Position numbers and translations under genes: made by a program | The notes under the pieces: generated by a model | Told to the model about the DNA's origin: nothing | The model's database searches: none | The model's input: only the letters and a program-made list of their open reading frames with translations | Shown: piece after piece, positions 35,101 through 46,949 of the stretch | How positions within the stretch are numbered: position 1 is the stretch's first letter | How the letters are laid out: the number at the start of each line of letters is the position of its first letter | Assembly (NCBI RefSeq): GCF_902150065.1 | Contig: NC_043983.1 | Coordinates: 15,314,821 to 15,378,820 of the forward strand | Reading direction: 5' to 3' | Source of the DNA: Myripristis murdjan | Taxonomy: Eukaryota; Chordata; Actinopteri; Holocentriformes; Holocentridae | Length of the DNA stretch: 64,000 bases

Positions 35101-35317
35101 TACTATACTTTAGTGTTTGACTCCCATGGATGATTGCAGAAATCATGCCTAAATAAACGAAGATAGATTTCACAGAGATTGCCTACATTGCATTCTTCCA
35201 TTTAGATGAGTATAGTTCACACCTCCTAAACCTCAGAGAAACTCAAGCCACAAAGTAAACATGTGGCAGGAACACATAGCGGTTTAAACGAACAGAACAT
35301 ACTGAATCTCAGGATCA

Positions 35318-35323
35318 TTTATT
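35318..35323 (-). terminator. Polyadenylation signal of CYP2 copy 1
   Basis: AATAAA on the minus strand, about 265 bases after the stop. The same context (CATCATTTATTT or close) recurs after copy 3 at 56532-56537, which supports a conserved 3' UTR. Confidence 0.5.
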
Positions 35324-37139
35324 TAAACAAGTCAGGCTGTATCCTTGTTTCAAATATTAGTTGAACATAATGTACAGTTTAATTGGACACATTGGTTCCA
35401 AAATGTCTTGCTTACACTGTAGGGCATTATGAAACAGCATGCTGCCATAGATTGCGGCAATAGTATGTAGACACATATTGCAGTAGCTCTATTCAAAGTT
35501 TAACATTCAGTAAGTGCAGCAGAAAACACAACATGGTATGTATCATCAACATGGTATGTATCATTATGGCGTAGTGTGAGGGGTTTATCTTGGTACGGCA
35601 CAGAGGCGGTAAGGTTTAGGACAGTGAGTGGCTCCCAACTTGTACTCCAAAGTGGGCTCCTCTCCTTTAGGTGCAGAGAACGAGAACCTCTGAAGGAGGG
35701 AGGTGAAGAAGAGGAATAACTCCATCCTGGCCAGTGGTTCCCCCAGACACACTCGCTTACCTGGGAAGACACAATACACTAGCTCAGTTTTATTCACAGA
35801 TTTTGTTGGAAATCAGAGAAGCCGGTAGTAGGAGGAAGACACAGCCTCCTGTCTTGTCTCACTTCTCAGATGTGAGTGTTAACATGAAAATGTAAGTTGA
35901 CATCCTAATTTTAGCTTTCTGATGCAACCTTACTTAATGTGACTGTCAGCTTCTCATTCACAGTGATGGTTTACTTTTTGCAACCATATCAGAAGTCACA
36001 GCAGTTTTCTGTGCTTCCACATGAAACCTGATGCAATTAACAATAAATAGATAGAAAATGTAACAAATGAGCAACAATGTTAATCACACAGTGATTGCCC
36101 TTTTAACCCTTTGGTTACAACAGCATGTATTTGATATTTGGAGGGTTGTTATTACTGACCGGCTGAAAAAGGCATGAAGGCCTCTCTTCTCCTGAACTTG
36201 CCATCCTTGTCCAGGAAGTGTTGAGGATTGAAGGTGTGTGGAGTCTCCCACATTGACTCATCATGCAGAACTGAGTGCAGCGTGGCCAGGATCATGGTGC
36301 CCTTAAGAGAACAAATCAAATTGGTCTTTAAAATGATTAAAATCAGGAGAAAATAAACTAAAGACAACTCAAACACTGACCTACACAGTATACAATTATT
36401 GTGGCTGATTATTGTGTACTGATCAAGGTAAACACACCTGGACAGACTGGTGGACGCCCTAATTTATGTTTGGCTGCCATTTGTTGCAAAATTAGTGATA
36501 AATACGAACCACAGCTAACTCTCCAGTGCCCCACCTGTGCCACAACCCTTGCTGCTTGCATTAACTCTTTCTTACATGTATCATGTACCTTGGGGATTGT
36601 GTATTCTCCAAGTGTGGTATCCTTGTTTGCTATACGAGCCAAATTGAGGGGCAAAATGTTTCCCATCCTCTGGATCTCATGGATGACTGCATCAGTATAG
36701 GGCATGTTTTCTCTGTCAGTCATGGAGGGTTGTCTGGATGAACCAACTACAGAATCTATCTCAGCCTGGACCTTCTCTGTGCGTAAAAAGAACAGGAAAC
36801 AACTTCAGTGTGAATGATGCATGAACCCACAACCTGCCACCCAACCCACACTCACTCTCTCACACTCATATTCACACACAAACCTTGTATATGAGGGTAG
36901 TAGATCATGTATAGCAGTCCCCAGTGGAGAGTGGTGGCAGTGGTTTCAGTTCCAGCAGCAAACAGGTCCAGTGTGCAATAACACAAATTTTCCAGATCAA
37001 AGCCAGAATCTGGATCCTCCACCTGCAGACGACACAACAAAGCAACCAACAGAATCAGTGGCTTGTCAGCATTCACAGTCATTTCATTAGGAAAGGCACA
37101 GAGAACAAATAAGCTCAGAACAAGCAAAGAAATGTCCTT

Positions 37140-37141
<2 letters not shown>

Positions 37142-37177
<36 letters not shown>

Positions 37178-37180
37178 GCA

Positions 37181-37212
<32 letters not shown>

Positions 37213-37236
37213 CACACACACAGACACACACACACA
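37142..37236. repeat. Compound (CA)n/(CACG)n microsatellite
   Basis: CA units interrupted by CGCACGCA repeats, directly abutting the donor of exon 5 in CYP2 copy 1. Copies 2 and 3 have shorter CA tracts at the same place (49520-49533 and 60209-60240). Confidence 0.9.
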
Positions 37237-37479
37237 TACCTCTCCCATTTCTGCAAGGAAGCAGTCAATGTAGTCTCTTGGCGAGCAGGGGTCAAAGTCT
37301 TCTCTGTGTTCTCTGATCTTGATTTTCATGAAGTCAAGAATCTTATTTGTCAGAGTGAAGATCCTCTGGTGAGGTCCAGGAAGCCTCTTCATCAGCCAGG
37401 GCAGCATGCTGTAGAACTACAGAGCACACACAGATACCCAGACAGATACATACATACGTATATGGTGTTGAGCTATCAC

Positions 37480-38960
37480 TACAAGTAATAATAATATTAA
37501 ATAGATATATTTCATTTATATAGCACTTTTCACATCATGAAATGGAACTAAAAGTGGTTTACAGGACAAACAATAATACAAGAATTAAAAAGCAGAAGAC
37601 ACAATGGGAACAATGTATAAAGCAAAATAAAAACAAGACAATAAAAACCTAAAAAGATTAAAAAGAGAAAAAAGCATAATAGTAGTAATGAGCTGATAAT
37701 GATAAAATCAGTGCTAAGATATAAAAGCATAAAACATGGGGAAATAGAATAAAAGAAGTATGGGAAATATAAAAGAAATATGACATAACGACAATGTAGT
37801 TAGAAAATAGGAGGGTGGTATTAATTGAAGGCAAGATGATGAAATGGTTTAAGATGTTTCTTGAAACTATCAGCAGATGTTTGCTTGCCTTATTTGTAAT
37901 GGGAGTTCGTTCTGAACCTTTGGTGCACGAGAACAAAAAGCTTCTCCATATTTGCTGCAAATCATTTTTGAGACACTAAGCAAGCCAGTACTAGATGACC
38001 TAAGGGAACAGTTTGGAACATACTAAGATAAGCAATCACAGAGGTGTGAAGGTGTTAGACCATTTAGGGCCTAACAAAAAATTAAACTCAATTCTCATTC
38101 TTTTGTACCAATGATATGAATAAATTTATGTTTGTCTTCATTTAGTTTGAGGATTTTTCTCATCCAGTGTACAATGCTGGAAAGGCAATTCATCAAGGGG
38201 TTTAGGACATCAGTATCATTTGGAACTATAGATAAATATAACTGCATGTAATCAGCATAAAAATTAAAATTCACTCCTTGATCAGAAATAATTTTCCAAA
38301 GTGTCAGCACATACCAACAGAACAATAAGGGTCCAAGAATAGAGCCCTGCGGAATGCCAAAAAGAATGTCATGCTTTTCTGAAACATGATCACCGAGGCT
38401 GACAAAACATCTTTGGTCATCAAAGTAAGGACTTCACTAAGGGGAGAAGTAAAGTTCATAGAACCAGTTTAGAGCTTATCCAAGGGACCAATTCAATATT
38501 CAAGTCGGTTTAGAAGTATCTCATGAGCGACTGTGCCAAAAGCAGCACTCAAATCCAGAAGCAGAAGATCAGAAACTTTATTATCTGCACTCACTCTACA
38601 ATCACTGATCACTTTTAAAAATAGCATTTCAAATTTTCATGGATCTTGTTGTCATGTAAGAATGCATCCAACTGTTTTAACACTGCCTTTTCCAGTATCT
38701 TACTCAGAAAAGGCAGGTTGGAAAATAAGCCTAAAATTTCTCAAAACAGTAGAATTAAGATTATGCTTTTTGAGTATGGCTTTGACTGGAGCTGTTTTGA
38801 GTCCAAATGTAAAGACACCTGTTTCTAGGGAGCAGTTTACAATATCCACCACATCACCAATTGGACCATCTAAGACCTGCTTACAGAAAGTGCTGGGAAT
38901 TGCATCCAGGGAACAAGTGGATTAATTCAACTGCAAAATAATTTTACTGAGTTTTGTCTG
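37480..38960 (-). mobile_element. LINE remnant (L2/Rex1-like reverse transcriptase), 5'-truncated
   Basis: Minus-strand reading in shifting frames gives the order of a non-LTR reverse transcriptase: a PVKAILKKHNLN-type fingers segment (about 38800), KILEKAVLKQLDAFLHDN (about 38680), LLLLDLSAAFGTVAHEILLN (about 38560, LDLSAAFDTV motif), FGIPQGSILGPLLFCW (about 38340-38370), and FYADYMQLYLS (about 38250), the degenerate YADD site. Then comes a C-terminal block resembling FCSRAPKVQNELPLQIRQA (about 37900). The left end has the usual LINE 3' tail (AGTGCTATATAAATGAAAT, minus sense, then ATT repeats). Several frame breaks make it inactive. It lies in intron 4 of CYP2 copy 1. The clade call rests on memory of fish LINE motifs. 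Confidence 0.75.
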
Positions 38961-39309
38961 TGAAGCATGGCATATTTGTTTACAAAGCTGTGAAGGATTT
39001 AAAAGGTGATCAACAGTGGAAAATAAAATTCTAGGGTTGTTCCCACGTTCACTGATAATCTTAGAGAAGTATGCCCGCCTCTCGCAGTGTAAAGCTTAGT
39101 TATAAAGTTAGGGGGATTTTCAAGAATCTTTCAGTGGATTCTTAGTTTGTTTTTTTCCTACATATTCACTTGGCACTACAACACTCATGTGTTGGCGTAT
39201 TCACTCATTTTTCCAAGGCACTTCTTGAGTATGTGATTTCTTTTTAGGTTTCACAGGTGAATCACAGGTGTTTCACTTTTTCATGTATTGATGGGAGTTA
39301 TGGAAGTGA

Positions 39310-39370
39310 AAACAGTGCACCTTAGCATAGATACTACAAGTCTGTGGAACTCTACTGCAGAGTCCTAGAC
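39310..39370. repeat. Fragment of a Tc1-derived repeat
   Basis: GCACCTTAGCATAGATACTAC followed by CTGTGGAACTCTACTG resembles the end of the inverted-repeat family seen at 50480-51000. Short and diverged. Confidence 0.35.
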
Positions 39371-39824
39371 ACTTGAAATTGGATTTTTTTTTCCCCCCGG
39401 TGTATATTGTTTACTCTTATCTCACAGTGGCTAGTAAGAAGATAAATCTAAGACTTCATTGCATTATGTACAATTTAGAAGTTCACCTGTGCCCATACTC
39501 CTCCCTCTAAGTAGATTAACTCATTTAAGTCCTGAAGGATCGTCCGGTACTGCTTGTCACTGTACTGATAGCGATCCCCAAACACCAAGCAGCAGATGAT
39601 GTTGGATACAGCATTGTGTATCAGCAGTTGAGCATTGAAGGGCAGATCTGAGAAAATAAGAAATAATGCAAATAAGACATCCAAACATTGAGAAACATAA
39701 AGTTCATGGTCAAAATGTAAAATGTTGGCCACGGACCAAGAAAAGTGATTCTGGATATAAATTTATAATGTCACATACATAATACTACATAGCTGAAGCA
39801 AACACAAGTAAATGAAGGACTGAG

Positions 39825-39960
39825 CTAGACTCCAAACAGCTGTGTGGGCCGGGCACCAGCCACTGTGTGGCCATTCCTCTGAAGGAAATAACGCCTATGG
39901 TCGGATAAGGGACCAGCTGTTGTAGTGTTGTGCCAAAAGAGGCACCTTAAGCTGATATTT
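39825..39960. other. Unassigned intron sequence
   Basis: Part of intron 3 of CYP2 copy 1. The frames here are shadows or chance; nothing recognisable. Confidence 0.4.
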
Positions 39961-41059
39961 GTTAGAGAAAGAAAAAAAAGATAAGTAATCAAAACTTGGC
40001 TTGTGCCTTGCTGAGAAAAAGCCTCATTCAGATATGGCACTCCTGCTGGATGTATGGTTCGAGGGTCTTCTTCCCCAAACCAAAGTTCTTTAGTGTATGA
40101 AGAGCAAATCTCCTCTGCTGCTTCCACTTGTTGCCATTTGACACCACCAAACCTGTTGGGATCACAAAACAACAGACTCCATAAACAACTGGAACTACTG
40201 CAGGCAGGTTTATCATCCATTTTTCATTCACAACAATGATAATAATACAGAAAAGTGCAATTTCTGAATAAAATGTGTGGGCTAGCTGAAAGGTGCTGAA
40301 AATGAGAGGTCAAAGACGCTGAAAATCAGAGTTAGCTGGGTGCTTCATATATTGTACATGGAGTCACTGACACTGATTTGTAAGACTGAAAAGAATGTGG
40401 TGAGGACAACTGCTCTGTCACAGAAAGCAAGAAATACTATGAAAGGTGTCACTGAGGTGATGCTATGAGTCAGAGCTCAGTATTGGGTGGAAGATATCTG
40501 AAACTTTCACTTTAAACTCAAAAAACATGAACATGTTGAAGTAAATTAATACTTGAAGTGGTATTGTACATAAAAGCAGTAGAAAAGGTTCAGTTTATAC
40601 TTCAAACCCTTCTACTAGTAGAAGGCATTGAAGTAAAATCAGTACTAAATCTAGCAGTATTATTGTAGTGGTTTTCTTTTTCATATTAATAAAATAATTA
40701 CTAAACACATTATCACTACTGTTCAAAGCAGACTTAGGTGCACTCAGAAAATAAATATGACATACATTACCTTTATTCCCAAATGAGTCCTGAAAAATTG
40801 GGATGATAGGGCGGTCTGTGTAGTCCTCCCCTTTTTGGATCAAAGGCCTCTCTCACAGTCTGGTACCCAGTGAGTATCACAATCCTTTGACCAAGAGTCG
40901 AAGGCTGAAAATATTTCCAAATTTCTCTGCAAACTGAGAGAGAAACAGTGGACTGGTATTGTGGTCCAATATCCATTTTGTACAACTCACCTGGAGGATG
41001 CAAGGAATAACGAATTCGAAAGGAATAATGTTGGATACAGTAAACCGGGTTAGGATGCA

Positions 41060-42068
41060 AGGCTAAATGCTGAAGTTGGAAATTCAGATTTAGATTTCAA
41101 ATACGTTACTGTAGCTAGACAACAGCATCAGATGGAGAAAAGAAAATCACAAAGAAGTGTTTTATCACTAGGGCACACCTGGCTGTTTGGGACAGGTGAT
41201 AGCAGAGAAGGGGTGCTGCATGATCCATGCAGGGGTGGAGTACTCCTCATTGTATCTGTCTGTATTCAGAAACTTGAGGTCCAATCAGCTACAAGTCTGC
41301 CTAACACAGCCAAAGCAACTATCAAGAGACAGCCACTGCACTAGTGGGATATTGGGGGCAAATGCCTGCTGTGCTTTACTTTATTATTGCTTAGGGCTTG
41401 GCTGTGGGTGGCCTGTGGCTATGTGTGATTTATTTAGTTTGCAGTGCTTAGGTCTATTTGGGTTGTTTAACCGCAACGGCAAATAGGATGTTTGACTGGG
41501 ACATGGCACAGGGATGATCATTCACAAGTGTAAGCCAACAGGATATCAGTTTGGGAGAGAAGCATAATTTTATTTGAAGGGATACACGGATGAGAGAGAG
41601 AATGTTTAAAGATTTATGAAAGTTTTTTTTTGTTTGTTTGTTTGTTTGTTTGAAATTGTAATTTACACCAACTAGTGCAGGATGATGTCACTATTTAAGA
41701 TACTAGTCATGTGAGATCATTTGACCCTCACTAATGTTATAACTAACCATTTTATTTATTTATTTAATTATTTATAGTTAATTTTACTGTTTATATAATT
41801 TATATTTGTATTTGCCCCTGTGATATGTGCTTTATCGACAGGGGCCAGAGGATGACATAGACAGGGATCCATGGGTCTGGTGCAGGTGAGAGGCTACAGG
41901 GCTGCAGATTGATGTCACTGTTTGGTAAAATATCAATAACTTGTGCTGTAACCAGAAGAACCGCTGGTGCATTGAGTAAAAGTTTGCCATCTGTGCTCTA
42001 CAGGGTTATGACGGCATTTGCCAAATGTGTGTAATCATAAATACATCGATATGCCACCACTCTTAGCG
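41060..42068. other. Intron 1 of CYP2 copy 1, no recognised feature
   Basis: About 1 kb with no domain, exon or nameable repeat apart from a short (TTTG)n tract at about 41629-41653. Confidence 0.45.
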
Positions 42069-42076
42069 ATAAATAT
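42069..42076. repeat. Left 8-bp target-site duplication of the hAT element
   Basis: ATAAATAT, identical to the octamer at 43882-43889. An 8-bp duplication is diagnostic of the hAT superfamily. Confidence 0.9.
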
Positions 42077-42457
42077 TAGGGCCCGACCAATTTATCGGTC
42101 GGCCGATTTAATCGGCCGATTATAGCCATTAGGGAATAATCGGTAATCGGCCAAAAGTTGGCTGATTGACGCCGATGTTAACACTTATTTTTCCACTAGT
42201 AAAATGCAGGGAATATGGTGTTTTCTTAGAAGTAATGTCCTTGCGTAGAGGGCGCTCCGACTCCTTTCACGTCACGCTCAACAGTGAAACAGCAGAATGC
42301 AGTAGTGAGAAGAGGGAAGAGCCGACAGCGCATTTACTGAGCCGAGCGGTTTGCCTCGATGGTAAGTTTATAACTAGTTTGTGAATTAAACAATAACTCA
42401 ATAAGTTTCCCATTCCCCATGGCGTGCCTCGTTGTGTTTGTCACACTTGACTGATAT

Positions 42458-42565
42458 GTTAGCAAGCTAAAGTTAGGATGACCTAGCTTAAATATTAGCA
42501 AGCTAAAGGTAGGATGACCTAGCGTAAATATTAGCAAGCTAGAGTTAGGATGACCTAGCTTAAAT
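42458..42565. repeat. Tandem repeat, about 43-bp unit, 2.5 copies, inside the hAT element
   Basis: The unit starts TTAGCAAGCTAAAGTTAGGA and continues TGACCTAGCTTAAATA. Copies differ by one to three bases. Confidence 0.8.
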
Positions 42566-43392
42566 ATGACCTTGCTAAGCACTTTGCATGCTAGCAGACT
42601 AGATAAGACCGGAGCACATTAGGATAACGCGTCGTCGCCGTGCAAAAACCATTATGGGCTGCATTCATTTACAGCAGCGCACGGACTGTGTTTTTTAACT
42701 TATGGCGTTGAGGAAGAAAAAAGCGTTTCTGGTCCAAGTTATAACTTCATGGAGGAAAGAAAATGTGAACACACGTTTAGAGACGGGCATTTCAAATCAT
42801 GTTTTACCAGAGACTTTTATGACGCTGTTTCTCCACCTACCTATTACCTACAGATAATAATTTATTAATAATTTGTAATTTATTACACTCACTGACCACT
42901 TCATTAGACACTGTGCAATGTAATGCACACCAATAACAGCCCTACGATGGATTCTACTTTAATAAATGTATTACTTTGTAAATGTTGACACTGTCAGAGA
43001 GATTTCTTTATGTTTTCTGAGATGATAGTGGGTGTTGCTGTTGGTGTGCAGAGCAGTATGTTGAAGTGTTCAGAGTATTTTGACCCTCTGGTGCATGTAA
43101 GTGGGGTTGACAAAATATCAGACACCTCAATATGATGCTCCTCACACCAACACCCACTGCCACCTCAATAATAACCATAAAGAAGAATTATCAGCTTTCT
43201 TACAGTCAACAACATTTTAAAAGTAATAGGTTTAGTCTAGTGAAGTGGCCAGGAGTGTACACGCCATATTCATGTGAACACAAGTAAGATAAATGCTTAA
43301 TGTCTGAGTTTCAAAATGGCTCACATAACTAGACAGATTTGTAACGTTATTTTTTTAACTAACGTGTATTATGTCTTACTGTTTTTTTACAG

Positions 43393-43596
43393 ATGGCAAA
43401 AGAAGGTGGATGCAGTACGGTGTGGGACTACTTCACTAAGGATGTCACTGGTGAAGCAGTCTGTAATATTTGTGCAGCTTCTGTAAGCCACGGAACAAGC
43501 AAGCAAAAAGCAAAAAACACAACCAACCTATGGCAGCACCTTAAAGCTAAACATGATGACATGATGATACTGCCTTTTTGCACATCATATTTTTGA
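43393..43596 (+). CDS. Truncated hAT transposase, BED-type zinc finger (67 aa)
   Basis: A 67-codon frame preceded by a good acceptor (TTTTTTTACAG just before the ATG). Residues about 9-52 are a BED finger: VWDYFTK, then CNIC, then LWQHLKAKH, giving C-x2-C and H-x4-H ligands in DNA-binding order. In full hAT/ZBED proteins this is followed by several hundred residues of linker and RNase H-like catalytic domain. Here the frame runs into LPFCTSYF and stops, which marks the internal deletion. If expressed it could only bind DNA. It is a plain DNA transposon product, not a host gene. Confidence 0.8.
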   Translation: MAKEGGCSTVWDYFTKDVTGEAVCNICAASVSHGTSKQKAKNTTNLWQHLKAKHDDMMILPFCTSYF

Positions 43597-43881
43597 TTTG
43601 TTTTATGTTCAAATTGTTCATATGCTGCTTGTTCCACACAATTTCTGATAATAAAAGTATTTGAAAATAGTAAAATGTTCTCCCTTCAATTAATATCTTT
43701 GTAACAAGTGTTTAGAACTATATTTAAGCCATCCAAAGCAGGTATTTTGTCTTTTTTTTTTTTTTTTTTAAATTGAAAAATGTAAAAATTTAATCGGCAG
43801 ACATATCGGTTATCGGATTTTTTTATTCCCTAATATCGGAATCGGCATCGGCCCCAAAAAATCCATATCAGTCGGGCCCTA

Positions 43882-43889
43882 ATAAATAT
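43882..43889. repeat. Right 8-bp target-site duplication of the hAT element
   Basis: ATAAATAT, matching 42069-42076 exactly. Confidence 0.9.
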
Positions 43890-44829
43890 GACAGTTCGGG
43901 ACAGTTGACATGACATCGTGCTACTGATTTTTACAGGCTACTTCTCGCTTTTTCCAGCAGTGTGTCTTTGAGACGGTCCCAAGCCGCCTGTGACACCGTG
44001 AGGGAGCCATGGGCTACCAATGTGACGATAAAGTGCACTCCTAAGGACGACTTCTGATGAAGAGGGGCTTGTAGCTCTTTCTCAATACTACTGCAACAGC
44101 AAACATGGGTTTTTTCACAAAACAGGTTTTCCCTGAGAGCTACTGACCCCGGAAGTTCAGTATAAGTCCGAGGGTAACTAAAGTTACCTACCACGCCGGA
44201 CAGAATCAGTTCGGTTTCATTTAGGCCTGAGCTATAACTTTACCGAAGCTGAGCTATACACCTATAACTCACCTGAATTATCTGCAGGTGCCTTTTGTGT
44301 GATGCGACCCGAAGAAGGTCACCAAGGATGGGCAGAGACCACGGTCTAGGAGGAAAGTTTCTCGGGACTCTGTTCTTCCAAACATCAGCAAACAACAAGA
44401 AAACACACACAAATATTAAAACACTCCTGCCGTCTATCCATTCTAGGCCTATTGCCTCATGTAATGTCTCCATTTTGGGCTTTTGCGAGCAGGAGTCGTG
44501 AAGTTTTCACTGTTAATGTCGCTGTTTTTCAGCCTAGTGACACCGCACCCGGCTGAGTGACGCAGGAGCGCGCAAGAGGCTTATTTGTGTGTACGCGAGT
44601 GCGCGCGTCTGCACGTTTGCTCACTGTGTTGTTAAACATTTTTCATTTGGGTATCTTGAATATTTACTGTCATTTTTCCAGCACAAACACTCATGCACGA
44701 CCGGAAGAGTTCAAACTTAAACGTTGTTTTTAATTTTCCCCCACAGATCTGTGATTCCACCAGCAAGGCATCTGTTTTGTAGGCATCTTCTGTCCTCTGC
44801 TCTATTTATACATTAATACCATGAGGGAT

Positions 44830-45335
44830 TAATGAATGTGTTTTGCCCAAACCAACATTAAATTTGACGACACAGACATTTTTGGAGTGCCTGAACATTG
44901 GGGGGGATTTGTACGTCTCAATGTATATGGGCGTTTGGGCCTTAGTCAGGACAACCCTTTTACTGGACTCAAGGTCAGCTAAGGTGTTACACTCAGACTG
45001 CATGCAACATCTTTACCATACTTATGTGCAATAACCTGTGCAGTAATCCATATTCTATACCATACTTATGTGCAATAACCTATAGTGAAATAACCCATAT
45101 TCAATACCATGCTTAGGTGCAATAACCTATAGTGCAATAACTCCTGTCCATGTTTGCACTTGTACATATATTTTTCTTTTTTTATTATTCTATTTCTATT
45201 TCTATTTCTATTCCTTTCTTTATTTTTCTTGACTAATTGCTCTTTTTACTTTACACTTTGAGTGGGAGTTGTTATTGCAACAAAAAGTAATTTCCCCCTG
45301 GGGATCAATAAAGTATTCTGATTCTGATTCTGATC
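44830..45335 (+). mobile_element. 3' end of a non-LTR retrotransposon with (ATTCTG)n tail and minisatellite
   Basis: The right end reads CCCCTGGGGATCAATAAAGT followed by ATTCTGATTCTGATTCTGAT, the common 3' terminus of a fish LINE family with a hexamer tail. Upstream, about 45017-45150 holds three tandem copies of a 44-46-bp unit beginning CATACTTATGTGCAATAACC. The left limit is uncertain. It interrupts the P450 exon relic that follows at once. Confidence 0.55.
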
Positions 45336-45471
45336 TTCATTCAGACCCAGCTTCCTTTGACTGTCACCCACCTGCACTACTTTGGAGGAGGCAAGAAGTC
45401 TCTGGAGAAACATATTGAACTGAAAAGCACCTTCCTGTCTGAAGCATTTAAAAACAAACAAGGTAAGCATG
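45336..45471 (+). pseudogene. Relic of CYP2 exon 3 on the opposite strand (spacer copy A)
   Basis: Plus-strand reading gives HLHYFGGGKKSLEKHIELKS then TFLSEAFKNKQ, ending in G|GTAAGC at phase 1. The consensus of P450 family 2 exon 3 is LxxFGxGKKSLExxIxxE...L.EAF followed by a phase-1 donor, so both sequence and splice phase fit. The part before it (IQTQLPLTVT) is a degraded version of KQTRRFALTT. The sequence is clearly different from exon 3 of the three minus-strand genes ([18 protein letters not shown]), so it comes from another CYP2 gene. No other exon of it is left here; a LINE tail lies directly upstream. Confidence 0.75.
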
Positions 45472-46949
45472 TAAATGACCTTTAATATAGCCCAGCATCT
45501 TCCCACCATTGTTCTTTTCTTGTGTACTTACCTGATAATTATTTTCTTAAAGTTAGTTTATTGTTTATTACGTCATGCTGGATTTCAAGGTTAGCGCTCT
45601 TATTTTGAAGAGACTTCCGCCGGAAATAAGGGAATACGGTGTGAGTTGACAAAAAAGATTGACTGCACGGAAAAACGGAAAAATGTCTGTACACCAAATG
45701 CCGCTGTTTTATTCATTTAGTACCTGGTTGATACGGGCACAAGGTTTGTCATGACTACACTTCAACTTGTGTGTAATGTCGATTTATATTGTGGGGCTTT
45801 TTTGTAGTTTTAAAGAGTTTTATGTTAGTTCGTTTTGGCAAGTATTGCAGCTAACTTATATTAGCCCAGTGAACGGCAATTTTTGCTAGCTTAAAAGAGA
45901 GCAGCTATCTTCTCTATAGTTTTCCGTGCTTGCATAGATAAATGCAGCAGTATATGTTTGTTTACTATAATAATTATTTCCAATGTTTAAAATGTATGTG
46001 TGACATAAAAGTTACTGCATAAGTAGTTTATTCAAGTTAAAAATCTTTATCTATTACACTCTATTAAGAGGTTGTCAAAAGGTTAAAAAGGGTTAAAAAT
46101 TCATAAACAGTCGTATTTCATTGTCATAGATTATAAACGTATTTTATTTCATTTTATTTTATAATTTTGTGAATCTATGGCAAAAATAGTAACAGCCCTT
46201 ATTTTATTATCTTTTGTAGCTCTTACGGTGTGTTCAAGTGCGTAAGGAATTCATCAAGCTACAGTATTTGTTGCATCAAAATAAAAGAAAACACTATGAA
46301 CCATCAGTTGGAGAGTTTCATTCAGACCATCAATCAACCGGGGATGCTACAAAGCAGATTATATACAGTACTCTGCCAGTTTAGTGAGTAAGTGCTGAAC
46401 AGCAACAATCTTGACAGAGTTCTGGTTTAAATGAGCACAACATACTGAATCTATGGATATTTTTTTTTATTTTTATTTTTTTTTTACTCAAGACAAGCTT
46501 TATTTTGTGTTTGAGACAGTCTGACAACATGAAGTGTATTAGGAACTCTTCACAGTGGTAATTCTTTCAAAAGACTGATGTGATCTGAATTATATTTTGC
46601 TTATACTGTAGGACAATCTAAAACAGCATTGTGGTATACAGGAGCAATAGTATGACATACAGTAAGTGCAGCAGAAAACAATTTCTCTGTTTGATTAAAC
46701 AGGAACATGCTGTAGAAATTCTTGTGTTGAATATTGAGCATTGCTGGCAGAATATTGGAAATGATGATTAATCCTGACTAAACACAGAGGCATTAGGATA
46801 TGAAGGCAAAATATCAAATTTTGAAATTTAATGCTCTTCCTCTAAATTTATATTATATATCCTCTATTTATGCTCTTCTTCAGGTTTTTTTTTTTTCTAA
46901 ACGTGGTATTTATCATTATGGCACAGAGCAGGATCAGAAAGTGAGGGGT

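Larger units (their letters stand above)
42077..43881 (+). mobile_element. hAT DNA transposon derivative, 1805 bp, BED-finger exon only
   Basis: Ends are TAGGGCCCGACC at the left and GGTCGGGCCCTA-like (GTCGGGCCCTA) at the right, with further inverted ATCGGCCGAT-rich subterminal sequence. They are flanked by the perfect 8-bp duplication ATAAATAT. It lies in intron 1 of CYP2 copy 1. The only coding part is a BED zinc finger. The transposase catalytic region and dimerisation domain are missing, so this is a non-autonomous deletion derivative. A tandem repeat lies at 42458-42565. AATAAA at about 43650 may be the element's own polyadenylation signal. Confidence 0.9.
35585..44473 (-). pseudogene. 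Cytochrome P450 family 2 (CYP2J-related), left copy, three coding indels
   Basis: Heme monooxygenase of the ER membrane, of the fish group related to mammalian CYP2J; I cannot fix the subfamily (CYP2N, 2P, 2V, 2AD and others). Exons: 44473-44273, 40933-40771, 40152-40007, 39647-39487, 37416-37240, 37022-36884, 36776-36589, 36301-36160, 35760-35585. The signal anchor is intact, but the hinge reads PPRPW instead of PPGPW. I-helix [15 protein letters not shown] (ExxR) and FSAGKRVCLG (heme cysteine) are intact. Against copies 2 and 3, exon 2 lacks one base near 40893-40895, giving TGA at 40879-40877, and gains one near 40831-40840. Exon 3 lacks one base near 40032-40034 (GCCATAT for GCCAATAT), giving TGA at 40030-40028. 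The other seven exons are open. It is either a young pseudogene or a sequence with uncorrected indel errors. A LINE lies in intron 4 and a hAT element in intron 1. Confidence 0.8.
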
